Shown here: one piece after another, positions 25,611-34,590 of the stretch | Position numbering within the stretch: position 1 is the first letter of the stretch | Layout of the letters: each line of letters starts with the position of its first letter | Source of the DNA: Alphaproteobacteria bacterium | GTDB taxonomy: Bacteria; Pseudomonadota; Alphaproteobacteria; Sphingomonadales; Kordiimonadaceae | Direction: 5' to 3' | Length of the DNA: 64,000 nt | Assembly (NCBI GenBank): GCA_013372975.1 | Contig: JABXIS010000021.1 | Span: forward strand, 1-64,000 | Notes under the pieces: generated by a model | The model's input: only the letters and a program-made list of their open reading frames with translations | What the model was told of the DNA's origin: nothing | Database searches by the model: none | Position numbers and translations under genes: made by a program

Positions 25611-27371
25611 TTAGCCGCGCATGTCTGCCACGAAGGACCGTACGCGGGTTTGCAGGTCCGATGACATATCCACCAGCGCTACAGCAAACTCTTCCACCGT
25701 TTCCATGGTGGAGGCGTTGGCTTGTGCCGCCATGCCCACAGCATCGATGTTTTCGGATACTGTGATTGTGAGGTCAGAGGCAGACGCCGCCGCGCGGCCT
25801 ATTTCTGATGTCGCCGCGGATTGCTGGTGCACCGCGGCCGCGATCTCGTTGGCGATATGATCGATGTTGGAAATGCGGTCTGTTACGTTCCGAACCGCCT
25901 CAATGGTGGTGCGGGTTGCGGCCTGCATTTCCTCAATCTGGTTTTCAATCTCCTGCGTTGCCTTGCCTGTCTGGTTCGCAAGGCTTTTCACCTCACTGGC
26001 CACAACGGCGAAGCCTTTGCCCGCGTCACCCGCGCGCGCGGCTTCGATGGTGGCGTTCAAGGCCAGAAGGTTGGTCTGTTCAGCGATATCGTTGATCAGT
26101 TTCACCACTTCACCCACGCGCTGGGCAAGGCCGTCAAGGGCATCCACCTGTTCCACTGCATTCGATGCCGCTTTGTTGGCATCGCGCGTGGAAGAGGAGG
26201 CTTCCGTCACGCGGCTGTTGATCTCACCGATCGAGGCGGTCATTTCCTCCGCCCCTGATGCAACCGTCTGCACGCTATGGCCCGCAGATTCCGATTTCTG
26301 CGTACATTCGCGAGATTTCTGTGCCGTATCGCGGGCAGAGCCCCCGACCATCTGCGCGGATTGTTTCAGCATTTCAGCTTTTTCGAGCACGTTTGCCACT
26401 ACGCCAGAAACATGCTCTTCAAACTGCTGTGCCATCTGTTCGCGCGCGCGTTTCTGGGTTTCGGCCACCTCTTGTTCCATCTGCTCGCGCAGGCGCTGGC
26501 CTTCAATTTCGCGCTCGCGTTCCTCGGCAACTCGCTGGCGGTCTTCCTCCGCGCGGGCGATATCTTCTTCGCGGCGGCGTTCGCTTGTTTCCTTGAAGAC
26601 AACAAGCGCTTTCGCGATTTGGCCAATTTCATTGTTTTTGTCAGTATAGGGCACATCAATGCCGCTGGTGTCCTCCACCTCGGAAAGCTGTTCGGTCACA
26701 TTCGCGATTTGACTTACAGGCATCACCACGTTGGCGAGATTATGTTTCCTGAGGAACAGGGAGAAGCCAATGCTGCCAAGGCCTGCCAGAATGATCAGGA
26801 ATTCACCGATGCGCGCCCACATGATGTTGCTGGCGTTTTCCTCTGCTGCCAGCGTTTCAATGCTTTCCGACACCCCTTCCATATCGCCGATCAGGCCATC
26901 AAACACTTGTGCGAAAATTTCAAATTCTTTCATGTCCAGCGCTTCGAAATTATCATTCATGGCGCTGATCAGTTTGTCAGCTTCGCGCAGGTAGTTATCC
27001 AGCGGTTGGTGTACCCGGCGCAGGGCTTTCTGAATGTCTTCCGGCAGATCAAGTTTCTCGTTGGCTGCGATGGCCTGGCGGAAGTTGGCTGCATTTTCGC
27101 GGTAGCCATCGGCCACGTCATTCATCAGGGCACGGTCCTGTACCACGGCTGCCTGATACATATTATAAACATCGGCGCGAATGCCATCATGCATCATGTC
27201 GGCAAACATATGGTTGCGCATGGCTTTTGTTACCGTCTCGCTGCGGTCAAGCCCGCTCGAAAGTATCATGACCCCGAAAGTGGCAAGGATGGTGATAACC
27301 GCGATCAGTCCGATATTGATATAGGCCGTGATCGAGAACTGTTGTTCCAGTTTGGCGTCGGTGTTCAGCAT
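25611..27371 (-). CDS. Methyl-accepting chemotaxis protein
   Basis: A 586-residue chemoreceptor from the ATG at 27371 (AGGG upstream); a TTG frame opening at 27422 is less likely. It has a first transmembrane helix (about 16-38), a helical ligand-binding domain of about 145 residues, a second helix (about 187-210), a HAMP-like linker, a long Glu/Arg-rich coiled coil, and a signalling domain with the hairpin tip [23 protein letters not shown], given here as its conserved core. It would control CheA, but no che genes are nearby. No C-terminal pentapeptide for CheR tethering is present. The ligand is unknown. Confidence 0.94.
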   Translation of the reverse strand: MLNTDAKLEQQFSITAYINIGLIAVITILATFGVMILSSGLDRSETVTKAMRNHMFADMMHDGIRADVYNMYQAAVVQDRALMNDVADGYRENAANFRQAIAANEKLDLPEDIQKALRRVHQPLDNYLREADKLISAMNDNFEALDMKEFEIFAQVFDGLIGDMEGVSESIETLAAEENASNIMWARIGEFLIILAGLGSIGFSLFLRKHNLANVVMPVSQIANVTEQLSEVEDTSGIDVPYTDKNNEIGQIAKALVVFKETSERRREEDIARAEEDRQRVAEEREREIEGQRLREQMEQEVAETQKRAREQMAQQFEEHVSGVVANVLEKAEMLKQSAQMVGGSARDTAQKSRECTQKSESAGHSVQTVASGAEEMTASIGEINSRVTEASSSTRDANKAASNAVEQVDALDGLAQRVGEVVKLINDIAEQTNLLALNATIEAARAGDAGKGFAVVASEVKSLANQTGKATQEIENQIEEMQAATRTTIEAVRNVTDRISNIDHIANEIAAAVHQQSAATSEIGRAAASASDLTITVSENIDAVGMAAQANASTMETVEEFAVALVDMSSDLQTRVRSFVADMRG

Positions 27372-27442
27372 GGTGTGTGCCCTGTGTTTCTCTGGTGATA
27401 AATAAGCCTGAGTGCTGGCCAACTTATTGTTTTTATTTTACT

Positions 27443-28603
27443 TTACTGGTTTGAAAAGCCAATTTCAAATCGTATTCCCAAGGATAGTGCATCCTTCACA
27501 TCCGCCACCCCGCCGGGGTTGACGGTATATTGGATATCTGGCTGCACGGCGATCCAATCGTTGATCGCCATCCTATAGGTCAGTTCAAAGACAGTTTCGT
27601 GGCTGCTGGGGTTGTCACCCGCAAGCAGCGCCGCATCTTCAAACGCGTTGGAGTTTACCGCGCGGGAAACGGCAAAACCAAATTCATCATCCGGCCGGGC
27701 GGCAAACAGCCCACTGGTGGTGGCGCCCGCCTGGAAGGATTGGCTAAATTGGTTGATCTTGCTGTCGGCAAACCCGGCACGCAGGAAAGCATTCCATTCG
27801 CGCCCGCCAGCGCTGCCCAGCGTTTTTTCCCAAAAGGCATAGAGGCCCTTATTGTGCCTGTCTGGCCCACCCAAAAGCGTTTCGGTTTCGCTGGTGTAAT
27901 ACCATGTGCCCACGCCAAGCCGCCCGAGGCTGTCGCTCGCCATATCCAGTTCGGCGGCCAAGAGTGCGCCTTCCTCGTCATTCAACCGGATGACATTGCG
28001 TTTGGGCCTGTCCGGGTCATTTGGAACCGCATCCAACACCGCAACCCGCATCGCCACGCCATCCGACAGTTGATACTGAAGGCGTGCCGCCAGCGATGTG
28101 GACGGGAAAATCGACGGGCCGTTTTCCCCGCTTTGGGAATAATCAGGGCCAATGCCGTGGCTGCTGCCGATAAACAGGCCAGAATTTTCCTTGGCATCAA
28201 ACTCCGAATTCAGGTCATAGAGGCCAAGCTTGATTGAGCCCCGGTCATCGCCGAACGACTTTTCCATCCAGGCTTCATACAGCCGGAAGGCGCGCGTGGC
28301 ATCGATGTTGCTGACTGTCTGGGCATCACCCACAATGGTTTCCGAGAAAACATTGTTGTTGTTATAAAGCCCATAGACAAAGAATTTGGTGCCGGACCAA
28401 CCGGCAAGGGCGTCCATGTCAAATTCGGCTGTTACATCCAGATTGTCCAGATAAGCTGAGTTCTGCCTCAGGCCCCCTGAAGCATTGTGCCAAACTTCCC
28501 CTGTATAAGCGGCTTCCAAAACGATGCCTTCTTCCGCCATGACGGCGCTTGCGGGTGAAATGAACGATAATCCGATAAGAAAAGGCGTTATTCTACGCGT
28601 CAC
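27443..28603 (-). CDS. OprB-family carbohydrate-selective porin
   Basis: A 386-residue outer membrane protein with a signal peptide (about residues 1-23) and many beta strands. Landmarks are LFIGSSHGIGPDYSQSG, RLQYQLSDGVAMRVAVLD, WNAFLRAGFAD and a C-terminal strand ending in SLGIRFEIGFSNQ. OprB proteins admit sugars such as glucose. The terminal residue is Gln rather than the usual aromatic, though Phe lies three residues earlier. It is separated from the chemoreceptor by about 70 bases and reads the same way, so coordinated nutrient sensing and uptake is possible but unproven. Confidence 0.88.
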   Translation of the reverse strand: MTRRITPFLIGLSFISPASAVMAEEGIVLEAAYTGEVWHNASGGLRQNSAYLDNLDVTAEFDMDALAGWSGTKFFVYGLYNNNNVFSETIVGDAQTVSNIDATRAFRLYEAWMEKSFGDDRGSIKLGLYDLNSEFDAKENSGLFIGSSHGIGPDYSQSGENGPSIFPSTSLAARLQYQLSDGVAMRVAVLDAVPNDPDRPKRNVIRLNDEEGALLAAELDMASDSLGRLGVGTWYYTSETETLLGGPDRHNKGLYAFWEKTLGSAGGREWNAFLRAGFADSKINQFSQSFQAGATTSGLFAARPDDEFGFAVSRAVNSNAFEDAALLAGDNPSSHETVFELTYRMAINDWIAVQPDIQYTVNPGGVADVKDALSLGIRFEIGFSNQ

Positions 28604-28806
28604 TGATACACTTCCCTAACCTGTCCCCGGTGTGCATTTCCGACTATTACGGTCAATATTTAACAAACGATAAATCGGCTTCATCTTTATTTGTTTTTTC
28701 TGTGAATAATTTTCTCGCTTGGCGATTCCCTTCGCAATGTAAATGCGCTACAATTGGTGTATCGCGGGTGTGTGACCCACGAAATCTTGTTAAAGGGAGG
28801 TCGGCT

Positions 28807-29403
28807 ATGGTGCGTTTGTTTGTCGGCCTGGAAATTCCGGAAAATATGAGATCTGCGCTTTTTGATGCCCGCGGGGGGGTCGAAGGCGCACATTGGCAAC
28901 GGGATGACCAGCTTCATCTAACCCTTGCCTTCATTGGCGATGTTCCCAAACGAACATTTCACGAAATTGAAGGTGAACTTTCCCGGATCGTTTTGACGCC
29001 CTTTGAGCTCTCGCTCAGGGGCGTTGGTCTTTTTGGGAAACCCAAACAACCCAAAAACCTGTGGGCCGGTGTGTCAGACAGAGCGCCTCTGGTGCATCTG
29101 CATGACAAAATTTGCCATTCTCTTGAAATGGTGGGTCTTGAGATAGACAGGCGGAGATACAAACCGCATGTGACGCTGGCGCGCTTCCGTCGGCATGCGC
29201 AGGCCCGGATCGGTGATTGGTTGACGCAGCATGAAAACCTGCAAACCCCGTCGATGACGGTGGAGCATTTTACGCTGTTTTCCAGTCAACTCACTCATGA
29301 AGGGTCGTACTATACGGTGGAAAGCCGGTTTGGCCGCGCACTTGAAAGTGAACCCGAATATGAAGAAGACTTTGGGTTCGCAGGGCTGGAACCAGCTTGG
29401 TAG
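28807..29403 (+). CDS. thpR: RNA 2',3'-cyclic phosphodiesterase
   Basis: A 198-residue 2H phosphoesterase from the ATG at 28807, with GGGAGG eight bases upstream; a longer frame back to 28630 has no start signal. The two catalytic motifs are HLTLAFIGD (about residue 41) and HVTLARFRR (about residue 125). It opens 2',3'-cyclic phosphate ends of RNA, as LigT/ThpR does. It is a single gene convergent with the hydrolase gene. Confidence 0.93.
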   Translation: MVRLFVGLEIPENMRSALFDARGGVEGAHWQRDDQLHLTLAFIGDVPKRTFHEIEGELSRIVLTPFELSLRGVGLFGKPKQPKNLWAGVSDRAPLVHLHDKICHSLEMVGLEIDRRRYKPHVTLARFRRHAQARIGDWLTQHENLQTPSMTVEHFTLFSSQLTHEGSYYTVESRFGRALESEPEYEEDFGFAGLEPAW

Positions 29404-29407
29404 CAAG

Positions 29408-30283
29408 CTACCTTGCCGTCGCGGAATTTTCTGAGGTGGCTTCTGTCATCACCTGTTTGATGGCCGCCATAATTTCTGTGCCCGAATTCCAGGGCAGGAA
29501 ATGATTTTGCCCCTCCAGGGTGATCACGTCTGGCTTGCGGGCTGTGAAGGCTTTTGTCATGAATTCCACGTTTTCATAAGGCACTAATGTGTCTGCGGTG
29601 CCGTGCACGATGCAGACGGGCATGCTGATGGCTGGCAGTTTTGGTGCCAGCGTGCGCAACTCGCCCTCGAGCGCGATCAACTCCTTGTTGGCATTCCGGT
29701 ATTCCCGGGTCAGCAACCAGGAAATGGGCGGAATATTGCCCACATGCTGGATCGCCATCACTTCCTCCAGATCCGGGTCCAGCGATCCGGCCGCAATGAC
29801 AATGCCCTTGATCCTGTCACCATACAGTGCGGCTGCAGCGGCAACGATTGGACCGCCCAGTGAATGCCCTACGAGGATCGGCTTGCCGCCCGGCATATCA
29901 ATGAGCGGCGCCAGTGCCTGTGCCTGTTCCATCAGCGAAGTTTGGGCGCCAGAGGGTCGGGTTTTGCCAAAGCCGGGGCGGTCAACCGCATAAAACAGAA
30001 AACCTTTCGGGGCATTTTTGATAAAGCCATACCAGTTTGCAGCTTCGCCCGGCGTGCCATGCACAAGGATCACTCGTTGGCCCATCGGGTCGCCGCCTTC
30101 AAGATAACTGAGCTGGTAAAGCTTGCTGCCCTTCGCCGTAATACTGTGGCGCATGACATGTTCGTCGCTGTCGAAACGCGGCTGCAGCGAAAGCAAGACA
30201 GAGAAGCCCGCAATCAGCAGGAACGGCAGCAGCAAAAGGCTGCACCAAAATTTCTTCGATGCCAACAGGGTCCTTACACGCAT
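29408..30283 (-). CDS. Membrane-anchored alpha/beta hydrolase
   Basis: A 291-residue protein from the ATG at 30283, which follows GAGGA; the frame is open to 30364 without a better start. One N-terminal hydrophobic segment (about 12-33) acts as an anchor or signal. The hydrolase core has an oxyanion region VILVHGTPGEAANW, the nucleophile elbow VGHSLGGPIV, VCIVHGTADTLVPYENV (acid) and GQNHFLPW (His). The substrate is unknown. Confidence 0.88.
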   Translation of the reverse strand: MRVRTLLASKKFWCSLLLLPFLLIAGFSVLLSLQPRFDSDEHVMRHSITAKGSKLYQLSYLEGGDPMGQRVILVHGTPGEAANWYGFIKNAPKGFLFYAVDRPGFGKTRPSGAQTSLMEQAQALAPLIDMPGGKPILVGHSLGGPIVAAAAALYGDRIKGIVIAAGSLDPDLEEVMAIQHVGNIPPISWLLTREYRNANKELIALEGELRTLAPKLPAISMPVCIVHGTADTLVPYENVEFMTKAFTARKPDVITLEGQNHFLPWNSGTEIMAAIKQVMTEATSENSATAR

Positions 30284-30388
30284 GGGTTCCTCGCTTATCG
30301 TTTTTCCGGGCCGGACCAGATGAGTTGAAAGATAAGCGGCGGTCAGGCGAGCGTCTTTGCACAAGATGTCACAAGCCCGTGAGCACGC

Positions 30389-31258
30389 CTAAACACCAAA
30401 GCGGTCGAGAATGGTTTCGGCCTGCCGCACATATCCGCCGCCGAACAGCCGGACGTGTACCAGAAGCGGCCATAGCTGATAAAGCGCGCAGCGGTCTTCA
30501 TGAAAGCCGGGGTCGATAGGACAGCCCGCGTGATAGGCGTCGAAAAAAGCGGGGTCCAGTCCGCCCATCAGGGCGATGAAAGCAAGGTCCATTTCGCGGT
30601 GGCCATACGAAATGGCCGGATCAATAAAACCAGCAGCTTGGGTGCCATCGATCAGCATGTTGCCTGCCCACAGGTCGCCGTGCAGCAGGCTGGCGGGCGG
30701 TGTGGCGGGAATCAGACCAGGTAGTTTCACCGCCAGTTTTTCTACCCGCGCCATAAAGGCGCTATCAACCTTCGAGGTATTCATGCAGGACCGCGCCATG
30801 GCGAGCATGCGGCGGTCGCGGAAGAAATCCACCCAGCTTTCAGTTTGTTTGTTTTCCTGAGGCAGCGGCCCGATGACAGTATCCTTGCCAAAACCATAGG
30901 GTTTCTTGCCACTTGCCGTCACCTGATGAAGTGCAGCGACATGGCGTGCCACGTCTTCCGCAGCAGCGCGTCCATCGGTGATGCCCTTGTGCACGATGTG
31001 TTCCATTACCAAGATGCCAGGAGCCTGAAACAATACCTCGGGTACCGGCAAGCTGCTTTCTGCCGCCAGATGTTTCAGCATCATGGCTTCGATTGCTGTT
31101 GTGTCAGGCTGATCTGCACGCGGGCGTTTGGCCACCAGCTTGCGCCCGTCCTTCAAGGTAAGGCAGGACACATCGGCAATATCGCCACCCCGCATAGGCC
31201 GGGATCCGATGATCTGGCTGCCGATTGCCTTTTCCAGCATTTGCCTGAGCGGAGCCAT
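30389..31258 (-). CDS. Fructosamine-3-kinase-like (YniA-type) protein kinase-fold enzyme
   Basis: A 289-residue kinase-fold protein. LVAKRPRAD supplies the ATP-binding Lys, SLLHGDLWAGNML is the catalytic loop with Asp and Asn, and FIDPAISYGHREMDLAF is the metal-binding Asp-Pro-Ala motif. This set defines the fructosamine kinase family, which phosphorylates ketoamine-glycated proteins and aids deglycation. Its stop-to-start neighbour is the low molecular weight phosphatase six bases upstream, an arrangement seen in other bacteria. Confidence 0.92.
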   Translation of the reverse strand: MAPLRQMLEKAIGSQIIGSRPMRGGDIADVSCLTLKDGRKLVAKRPRADQPDTTAIEAMMLKHLAAESSLPVPEVLFQAPGILVMEHIVHKGITDGRAAAEDVARHVAALHQVTASGKKPYGFGKDTVIGPLPQENKQTESWVDFFRDRRMLAMARSCMNTSKVDSAFMARVEKLAVKLPGLIPATPPASLLHGDLWAGNMLIDGTQAAGFIDPAISYGHREMDLAFIALMGGLDPAFFDAYHAGCPIDPGFHEDRCALYQLWPLLVHVRLFGGGYVRQAETILDRFGV

Positions 31259-31264
31259 GGCCGT

Positions 31265-31741
31265 TTACCCGAAATGTTTGTTTTTGATTGCGGCCAGAAG
31301 GCCGTCTGAAGCCTCGGCCGCGGCCTCGAAGCATAGGTCAAACTGGTTGCGTTCGCCATAGTATGGGTCTGGCATTATTTCATAAGGGTGGTCTGGTGCA
31401 TGGCTCATGAACAGGCTGATCTTGTGCTGTTCGCTCGTGGGGCAGCGGTCCATCAGGTCAGCCAGATTGTCGTGGTCCATGGCAAGGATATAGTCAAATT
31501 CTTTGAAGTCGGTATCTCGTACCTGACGCGAGCGTTGGGAAGAAATATTAACGCCATTTTTGCGGGCGGTATCCTGAGCGCGCGGGTCCGGGGGTGATCC
31601 CGAGTGATAGCCGATGGTGCCTGCGCTATCGATCCCGATCTGCCCCAATAGGTCAGCTTTTTCTACTGCAGCCCTGAAGGTGCCTTCCGCCATCGGAGAC
31701 CTGCAAATATTCCCCATGCAGACAAAAAGAACTTTCACCAT
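31265..31741 (-). CDS. Low molecular weight protein-tyrosine phosphatase
   Basis: A 158-residue enzyme of normal size. The P-loop VCMGNICRSPMAEG (C-x5-R, Cys at residue 8) opens the protein and the general acid Asp is in MPDPYYG (about residue 125). It dephosphorylates phosphotyrosine or, in the fructosamine-kinase context, possibly sugar-phosphate adducts; this second idea is inference from linkage. It forms a two-gene unit with the downstream kinase-fold gene and is divergent from the sirtuin gene. Confidence 0.94.
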   Translation of the reverse strand: MVKVLFVCMGNICRSPMAEGTFRAAVEKADLLGQIGIDSAGTIGYHSGSPPDPRAQDTARKNGVNISSQRSRQVRDTDFKEFDYILAMDHDNLADLMDRCPTSEQHKISLFMSHAPDHPYEIMPDPYYGERNQFDLCFEAAAEASDGLLAAIKNKHFG

Positions 31742-31822
31742 ATGCTTTCGTTTTCCCGCAAAATTCGCCTATAACGTCCCCAAGGTTTTATGAGCCTATC
31801 GCGGAGGGGAGCAAAAAGCCAC

Positions 31823-32536
31823 ATGGTGCGATACCAAAATATCGTCATCCTGACGGGCGCCGGTGTTTCGGCGGAATCAGGCGTGCGCACTTTCCGCGAT
31901 AACGATGGCCTGTGGGAAGAGCACCGCGTGGAAGATGTGGCCACCCCAGAGGCTTTCGCGCGGGACCCAAATCTGGTGCAGCGCTTCTATAATCTGCGGC
32001 GTGCGCAACTGGGCACTGTCGAGCCGAACCCGGCGCACCGGGCCATAGCCCGTTTGCAAGCCGAACATGATGGCATGGTTACAATCGTTACCCAGAATGT
32101 AGACGATTTGCACGAGCGCGGTGGCGCGCGGGAAGTTATCCATATGCATGGCGAACTCAAGCAAGTGCGCTGTGTTCACTGCGGTATGGTGCACGCATGG
32201 CAGGGCGATTGCACACAAGGCACGGAATGCCCGAGCTGTGGGGCCAAGCCCGCTCTCAGGCCCAATATAGTCTGGTTCGGAGAAATGCCGTTCCATATGG
32301 ATTTGATCTATAGCCGTTTGCGGGCGTGTGACCTGTTTATCTCGGTTGGCACCAGTGGCAATGTTTATCCGGCTGCCGGATTCGTGGCCGAAGTGCGCAG
32401 GCTTGAGGTGGCCCATACCATTGAAGTGAATCTGGAGCCCAGCGCGGGCGTTAGTTATTTTGAAGAATGCCGCCATGGGCCTGCCGGCACATTGATGCCT
32501 GGGTTGGTGGACGAACTCATAGGGAAGGATGATTGA
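31823..32536 (+). CDS. cobB: NAD-dependent protein deacylase (sirtuin, class III type)
   Basis: A 237-residue sirtuin from the ATG at 31823; the ATG at 31790 is an alternative. TGAGVSAESGVRTFRD binds NAD, TQNVDDLHERGG and the catalytic His in VIHMHGELKQ follow, and four Cys (CVHCG, CPSCG) form the zinc site. FYNLRRAQL contains the Tyr-x-x-Arg pair that recognises succinyl and malonyl groups in SIRT5/CobB-like enzymes. It therefore probably removes acyl groups from lysine, not only acetyl. Its stop overlaps the next start (TGATG). Confidence 0.93.
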   Translation: MVRYQNIVILTGAGVSAESGVRTFRDNDGLWEEHRVEDVATPEAFARDPNLVQRFYNLRRAQLGTVEPNPAHRAIARLQAEHDGMVTIVTQNVDDLHERGGAREVIHMHGELKQVRCVHCGMVHAWQGDCTQGTECPSCGAKPALRPNIVWFGEMPFHMDLIYSRLRACDLFISVGTSGNVYPAAGFVAEVRRLEVAHTIEVNLEPSAGVSYFEECRHGPAGTLMPGLVDELIGKDD

Positions 32537-32835
32537 TGAGTAACAGACCGATTGAAATGACGGTGTCAGAACGCACCGAGGCGATGGCAAGCCTTGAAGG
32601 TTGGGCATATGATGCGGCCGACAAGGCGATTAAGAAAACTTTTCAGTTTGCGGATTTCTCCGAAGCCTGGGGTTTCATGAACCGTGCTGCACTGCTAGCA
32701 GAAAAAATGGATCACCACCCGGAATGGTTCAATGTCTATAACCGTGTAGAGGTGAAGATGACCACACATGACGCGGATGGCGTGACATCGCTCGATATTG
32801 CGATGGCAACCGCGATGGAAAGTTTCGCTGCATAG
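32536..32835 (+). CDS. phhB: 4a-hydroxytetrahydrobiopterin dehydratase
   Basis: A 99-residue pterin-4a-carbinolamine dehydratase. The active-site signature is KMDHHPEWFNVYNRVEVKM, and the family end ATAMESFA is present. It regenerates pterin after aromatic hydroxylation; no hydroxylase gene is in the window. GGAAGGA precedes the ATG, which overlaps the sirtuin stop by one base, so the two are coupled. Confidence 0.94.
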   Translation: MSNRPIEMTVSERTEAMASLEGWAYDAADKAIKKTFQFADFSEAWGFMNRAALLAEKMDHHPEWFNVYNRVEVKMTTHDADGVTSLDIAMATAMESFAA

Positions 32836-32844
32836 GAGGGATAT

Positions 32845-33258
32845 ATGCTCAAGTCTTGGACAATGGCTTTGGCTGCAATGATTGTATCCGTGCCGGCGAT
32901 GGCAGGTGCGAAAGTGGTGATGAAATCAGATGCCGATATCCTCGGCAATAAAATCAGTTACCCCGATGGTCAGGCAGAAATCACAAGCGTGGTAGCGGTG
33001 CAGAAACCAGGAGAATGCAATGGCTGGCACAGCCATCCCGTACCCACGTTCGGGCTTGTTCGCAAAGGTGAGCTGACAGTTCGGTATCAGAACGGCGATA
33101 CCAAACATTTGAAAGCGGGCGATATGCTTATCGAAGTTCAGAATATGGGCCATGAGGGCTGCAATACTGGTAGCGAGGATTTGGAAGTGTTGGTGTTTTA
33201 TGCGGGGTCAGACAGCGTGCCCAACACGATCAAGATGGAAGACCAGCGCCCGCACTAG
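32845..33258 (+). CDS. Secreted cupin-domain protein
   Basis: A 137-residue protein with a signal peptide (about residues 1-20, ending AMA) and one cupin barrel. NGWHSHPVPTFGLVRKGEL is cupin motif 1 with its two His and Glu, and the later GDMLIEVQNMGHEGCN supplies the motif 2 His. A metal site is likely. GGAGG stands four bases before the ATG. It is nine bases after phhB and probably the last gene of the sirtuin unit. Function is unknown. Confidence 0.86.
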   Translation: MLKSWTMALAAMIVSVPAMAGAKVVMKSDADILGNKISYPDGQAEITSVVAVQKPGECNGWHSHPVPTFGLVRKGELTVRYQNGDTKHLKAGDMLIEVQNMGHEGCNTGSEDLEVLVFYAGSDSVPNTIKMEDQRPH

Positions 33259-33274
33259 AGCAGGCGCTTTCTGC

Positions 33275-33745
33275 CTAATGTAAAACCTGCAGGCCCACAT
33301 GGATGATTGCGGTGCGCGATTCGAAATGAGGCACCAACATGATCTTGTCCGTGTGGGCATGGTCAGAGGCCAGAGGCAAGTATAGCGTGTAAACGCTTTC
33401 GCGGCCTTCTTGCGGGCCTGTGTAAGGTACCTTGAAATAGTGCGGATGGCCGTCTTCGTATGTCTTTTTCATAAACGACCAAAGTGTACTTTTCGGCCCC
33501 TTGCCCGGCAGGCTGGAAAGCGTGCTGCCGGTATAATCCCGATGCAGGAATTCTGCCACAGATGTGCCCACCAGGCGGTACTGGAAATCCAGCGGGTCTG
33601 GCTTCACATCCATAACTACAATATGTGTGACATGTTTCCCAAGAGCACGAAGGGAAAAGTCGTTTCTGGAAGGCAGGCCCCCTTCTTCCATGTGATAACG
33701 GGCCCAGTGTTTCAACAGCGCCTGCTGCGGCTCTGACATATTCAT
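33275..33745 (-). CDS. PAS_5-domain protein, copy 1
   Basis: A 156-residue protein read from the ATG at 33745, which follows AAGGAGG. It resembles the PAS_5 (PF07310) family of alphaproteobacteria: LPSRNDFSLRALGKH, then DFQYRLVGTSVAEFLHRDYTG, the PAS core, and VYTLYLPLASD. It has no output domain, so it may sense a small molecule or bind a partner. The protein encoded at 33879-34388 is a clear paralogue. A cupin gene converges on it. Confidence 0.8.
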   Translation of the reverse strand: MNMSEPQQALLKHWARYHMEEGGLPSRNDFSLRALGKHVTHIVVMDVKPDPLDFQYRLVGTSVAEFLHRDYTGSTLSSLPGKGPKSTLWSFMKKTYEDGHPHYFKVPYTGPQEGRESVYTLYLPLASDHAHTDKIMLVPHFESRTAIIHVGLQVLH

Positions 33746-33878
33746 CGACGCCTCCTTCGCCGTTCTGGCGAGCATCTGTTTTTCTTCGACCCCGAGGCAC
33801 CCTTAACAGAAAATTTACTTTATCACAGACAGGCGTGAGAGTGGAGTCAATTAGTCCAAAAATGGAACTAAATTTGAT

Positions 33879-34388
33879 TTACAGGTGTGCATGCGGCGCC
33901 CGCGGGCCTGTGGCTTTGATGCCGGTCGGCTTGCTTAGGTAGATCGACCCCACAAGCGACGGCTGAAAATCTGGCACGAGCATTAGCTTTTCGGGGGCAC
34001 CCTTTCCATCTGCAAGCGGCAGGTAAAGGGTGCGTAAAATGCGTCGACGACCGTCTGGGCCTACAAAGGCCACGCGGGCCATGTTGGGTTCCCGTGTGGA
34101 CATGGCTTTGGTTGCGCCGTGCCAGAACGCGCTGCCACGTCCACAGTCTGATTTTTCGGAGAGTGCGGCACCTGTTTTAGTGTCCTGAATAAGATCAGAG
34201 AGGCTGGTGCCGATAAGGCTGTATTCGAAATCTTCCGGATCGGTGCGAACCTGCAAGATCGCGATCTCTGCGGCATGTTTGCCAAGAGCGCGTAACGTGA
34301 AATCCTGCCGTGTCGGCAATGATCCTGAAGTGGCCTGTATGTTTCGCCAGTGGCGGAGAATATATGTCTGTGTATTTGACATGGTCAT
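33879..34388 (-). CDS. PAS_5-domain protein, copy 2
   Basis: A 169-residue protein from the ATG at 34388, preceded by AAGGAG. It shares with copy 1 the order LPTRQDFTLRALGKH, DFEYSLIGTSLSDLI, and TLYLPLADG...KLMLVPDF, so the two arose by tandem duplication. It has an extra short C-terminal tail (TGIKATGPRAPHAHL). Copy 2 has about 130 bases before copy 1 and about 200 bases upstream, so each may have its own promoter. Confidence 0.8.
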   Translation of the reverse strand: MTMSNTQTYILRHWRNIQATSGSLPTRQDFTLRALGKHAAEIAILQVRTDPEDFEYSLIGTSLSDLIQDTKTGAALSEKSDCGRGSAFWHGATKAMSTREPNMARVAFVGPDGRRRILRTLYLPLADGKGAPEKLMLVPDFQPSLVGSIYLSKPTGIKATGPRAPHAHL

Positions 34389-34590
34389 AGACAGCTCCTT
34401 CACCTTTTGGTGCTGTGTGCCTAACGGGACCCTGAACAAATCTATACAAGAAATTAACTATATCACGAATGCATCTTTTGCGCGAATAATTTTGGAAACA
34501 AATTGATGTTTTAATGTTTCGAGAAAATGGAGTTTAGTAAAGTTTATATTTTTCAAGTACCTGGCGAATATCTTGGCGAAAATGTATGTG

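Noticed and set aside
26277-27398. 373-codon plus-strand frame over the chemoreceptor
   Set aside because: The minus strand encodes a complete chemoreceptor; the other frame is Phe/His-rich and matches nothing.
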